Shown: positions 62,640 to 64,000 of the stretch, one piece after another
Layout: each line of letters opens with the position of its first letter
Numbering within the stretch: position 1 is the first letter of the stretch
Assembly (NCBI RefSeq): GCF_014699135.1
Contig: NZ_JACOFT010000007.1
Span: 62,001-126,000 of the forward strand
From: Cognatundibacterium aquatile
GTDB lineage: Bacteria; Pseudomonadota; Gammaproteobacteria; Burkholderiales; Burkholderiaceae_D
Reading direction: 5' to 3'
Length of the DNA: 64,000 nt
Notes under the pieces: generated by a model
What the model saw: the letters and a program-made list of their open reading frames with translations, nothing else
Databases searched by the model: none
Told to the model about the DNA's origin: nothing
Translations under genes and position numbers: made by a program

Positions 62640-64000
62640 TTATTTCAGCGGTGGAATCGCTTGCGGCACCAGTTTTTTGACCGGTTGTTCGCGCAGTTTA
62701 TCGGTCAGCATTTGCAAGGCTTTTTCGAGTTGCTGATCTTGTCCGCTGAAGGTTGCATGCGGCATGTTGTCGACTTCCACGTCCGGTGTCACGCCGACGC
62801 CTTCAACCAGCCAGCGGCCATCCATGCCGAACTGGGCATTTTCTGCTGCACGTATCATGCCGTTGTCTGCCAGGCTGTTGCCATCGGACAGCCAGACACC
62901 GGCACCAGCCGTGCGTTTGCCAACCAGTGGCCCGAGTTTCAATGCCTTCACGCCAGCTGCGAAAGTCTCGCCGTCAGAATAGGTCAGTTCATCCACCAGC
63001 ACCACCAGATGACCACGGAAGGTCTGTTGCATATTGGTGTAAGGCTGATTGTTACCGCGTGACCAGAACGCCCAGGTTTTACGCAATAATTTTTCTATGA
63101 TCCAGCTGTCGATATTGCCGCCGCGATTGCGGCGCACATCGATGATCAGGCCGTCACGATTGAAATTGCTGTAGAACTCGCGTGCAAACGCATTGATGTC
63201 TTGCGCACCCATGGCCCGCAGATGCAGATAACCTATCTTACCTTTCGATGCTTCGTAAACGCGTGCGCTGCGGCTTTGTTCCCAGTCGCTGTATCGCAGA
63301 TTCGCATGTTTCGTCATACTGACAGGCGTGACGATGACATTGTGTGGCGCCTGATTTGCGCGTTTTACCTGCAGCAAGACTTGCTTGTCGGCCTGATTCA
63401 GCAGCAGATCGGCAATATCACGCGCTTCCATGACCGGCTTGCCGTTGACGCTCAGAATGACATCGCCTTCTTTGACATCGACATCGGGTTGCGCCAGCGG
63501 GCTGCGCTCTGTTGGTAACTCCGGTTCGCTGCGATAAATATGCTCGATCTTATAGCCGTCTTTGCTGCGGGCTAACACTGCGCCCAGCGTTGCTGGTGCA
63601 CCTTCGGCAGCAGCTTTGCGTATATCACCGGGACGGAATTGCGAATGCAGCGCACCGACTTCGCTGACCATTTGCGCCAGCACATCATTCAATTCATTGC
63701 GGTCAGTGACACGCTCGACCAAAGGCGCATATTTGTCGCGCATTTTTTTCCAGTCCACGCCACGCATGTTGTCATCGTACAGAAAATCTCTGTGCATGCG
63801 CCAGGCGTCACCGAACATCTGACGCCATTCCTGACGCGGGTCGGATGTGAAGCTCCAGTCATTGATGCTGACTTTCGCCTTGCTGATATCGTTGGGTGCT
63901 TTCGCACCTGCTTCAACGATCACAAAATCACTGGCACCGTTATTGGCAGCGGTTTTGTAATACACATGTTTTTTGTCGGCGGATAAATCAAACTGACGGA
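62640..64000 (-). CDS. Tricorn-like S41 peptidase, 3' part (runs off window)
   Basis: At least 453 codons; the frame is open to the window edge, so the N-terminal part, probably a beta-propeller, is missing. Visible parts are a Tricorn C1-like helical region (EWRQMFGDAWRMHRDFLYDD), a PDZ domain (PDVDVKEGDVILSVNGKPVM) and the S41 catalytic core (GLIIDVRRNRGGNIDSWIIE, DELTYSDGETFAAGVKAL with the nucleophile Ser). It probably degrades peptides in the periplasm or cytoplasm; the export signal is out of view. Confidence 0.9.
   Translation of the reverse strand, partial: RQFDLSADKKHVYYKTAANNGASDFVIVEAGAKAPNDISKAKVSINDWSFTSDPRQEWRQMFGDAWRMHRDFLYDDNMRGVDWKKMRDKYAPLVERVTDRNELNDVLAQMVSEVGALHSQFRPGDIRKAAAEGAPATLGAVLARSKDGYKIEHIYRSEPELPTERSPLAQPDVDVKEGDVILSVNGKPVMEARDIADLLLNQADKQVLLQVKRANQAPHNVIVTPVSMTKHANLRYSDWEQSRSARVYEASKGKIGYLHLRAMGAQDINAFAREFYSNFNRDGLIIDVRRNRGGNIDSWIIEKLLRKTWAFWSRGNNQPYTNMQQTFRGHLVVLVDELTYSDGETFAAGVKALKLGPLVGKRTAGAGVWLSDGNSLADNGMIRAAENAQFGMDGRWLVEGVGVTPDVEVDNMPHATFSGQDQQLEKALQMLTDKLREQPVKKLVPQAIPPLK

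Overview
The window looks like a betaproteobacterial chromosome, most likely Burkholderiales and perhaps Oxalobacteraceae. This is inferred from the pyruvate dehydrogenase operon with lipoyl domains fused to the E3 subunit, the set of type VI secretion accessory genes, and the families of the hypothetical proteins. Base composition looks moderate and no rRNA or tRNA gene was recognised.

Host part, about 1-22.8 kb. A leftward housekeeping run reads folD, prlC, a secreted glutaredoxin-like protein, holC and a small hypothetical gene. A truncated RodZ-like membrane HTH protein follows, also leftward. Then comes a rightward four-gene signalling cassette: FHA protein, PP2C phosphatase, membrane Ser/Thr kinase and a TssQ-like lipoprotein. 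This is the phosphorylation switch of a type VI secretion system, but no secretion core genes are in view. Next is the pyruvate dehydrogenase operon aceE-aceF-lpdA, with a good promoter and terminator. After it come a MerR regulator with an aldo/keto reductase, a tautomerase, a secreted alpha/beta hydrolase and a DUF2189 membrane protein. Four copies of a structured repeat of about 75-85 bp lie in the intergenic spaces of this part. One copy follows a 29-codon relic of a second alpha/beta hydrolase gene.

Prophage, 22,808-62,196 (39,389 bp). It is an apparently complete transposable phage with BcepMu-like architecture. Early genes (Mor, GemA, HU, DUF3164, MuB-like ATPase, DDE transposase and regulators) run leftward. 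The repressor and all late genes run rightward. Both ends can be placed to the base: they read TG...CA, carry two transposase-site-like repeats spaced 23 nt apart, and are flanked by a 6-bp target duplication, GTTGTC. Late genes run lysis (holin, transglycosylase, nested spanins), packaging, portal, head and scaffold, then a P2-type contractile tail, baseplate and fibres. The phage sits inside the first 10 bases of a decayed IS3-family element.

Accessory island, 31.99-34.80 kb, between repressor and lysis genes. It holds four genes unlike the phage backbone: a zinc-ribbon two-TM protein, an ORF6C-like single-TM protein, a lipoprotein, and a TIR-like (PF10137) nucleotide-binding protein with a separate N-terminal domain. 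The first two start with the same short motif (FKG-VDNVAGRDI), and a weaker version ends the repressor. This is the best candidate in the window for an undescribed defence or superinfection-exclusion system.

Right flank, 62.2-64.0 kb. It holds the IS3 relic with an in-frame stop, a leftward terminator, and the 3' part of a Tricorn-like S41 peptidase gene that runs off the window.
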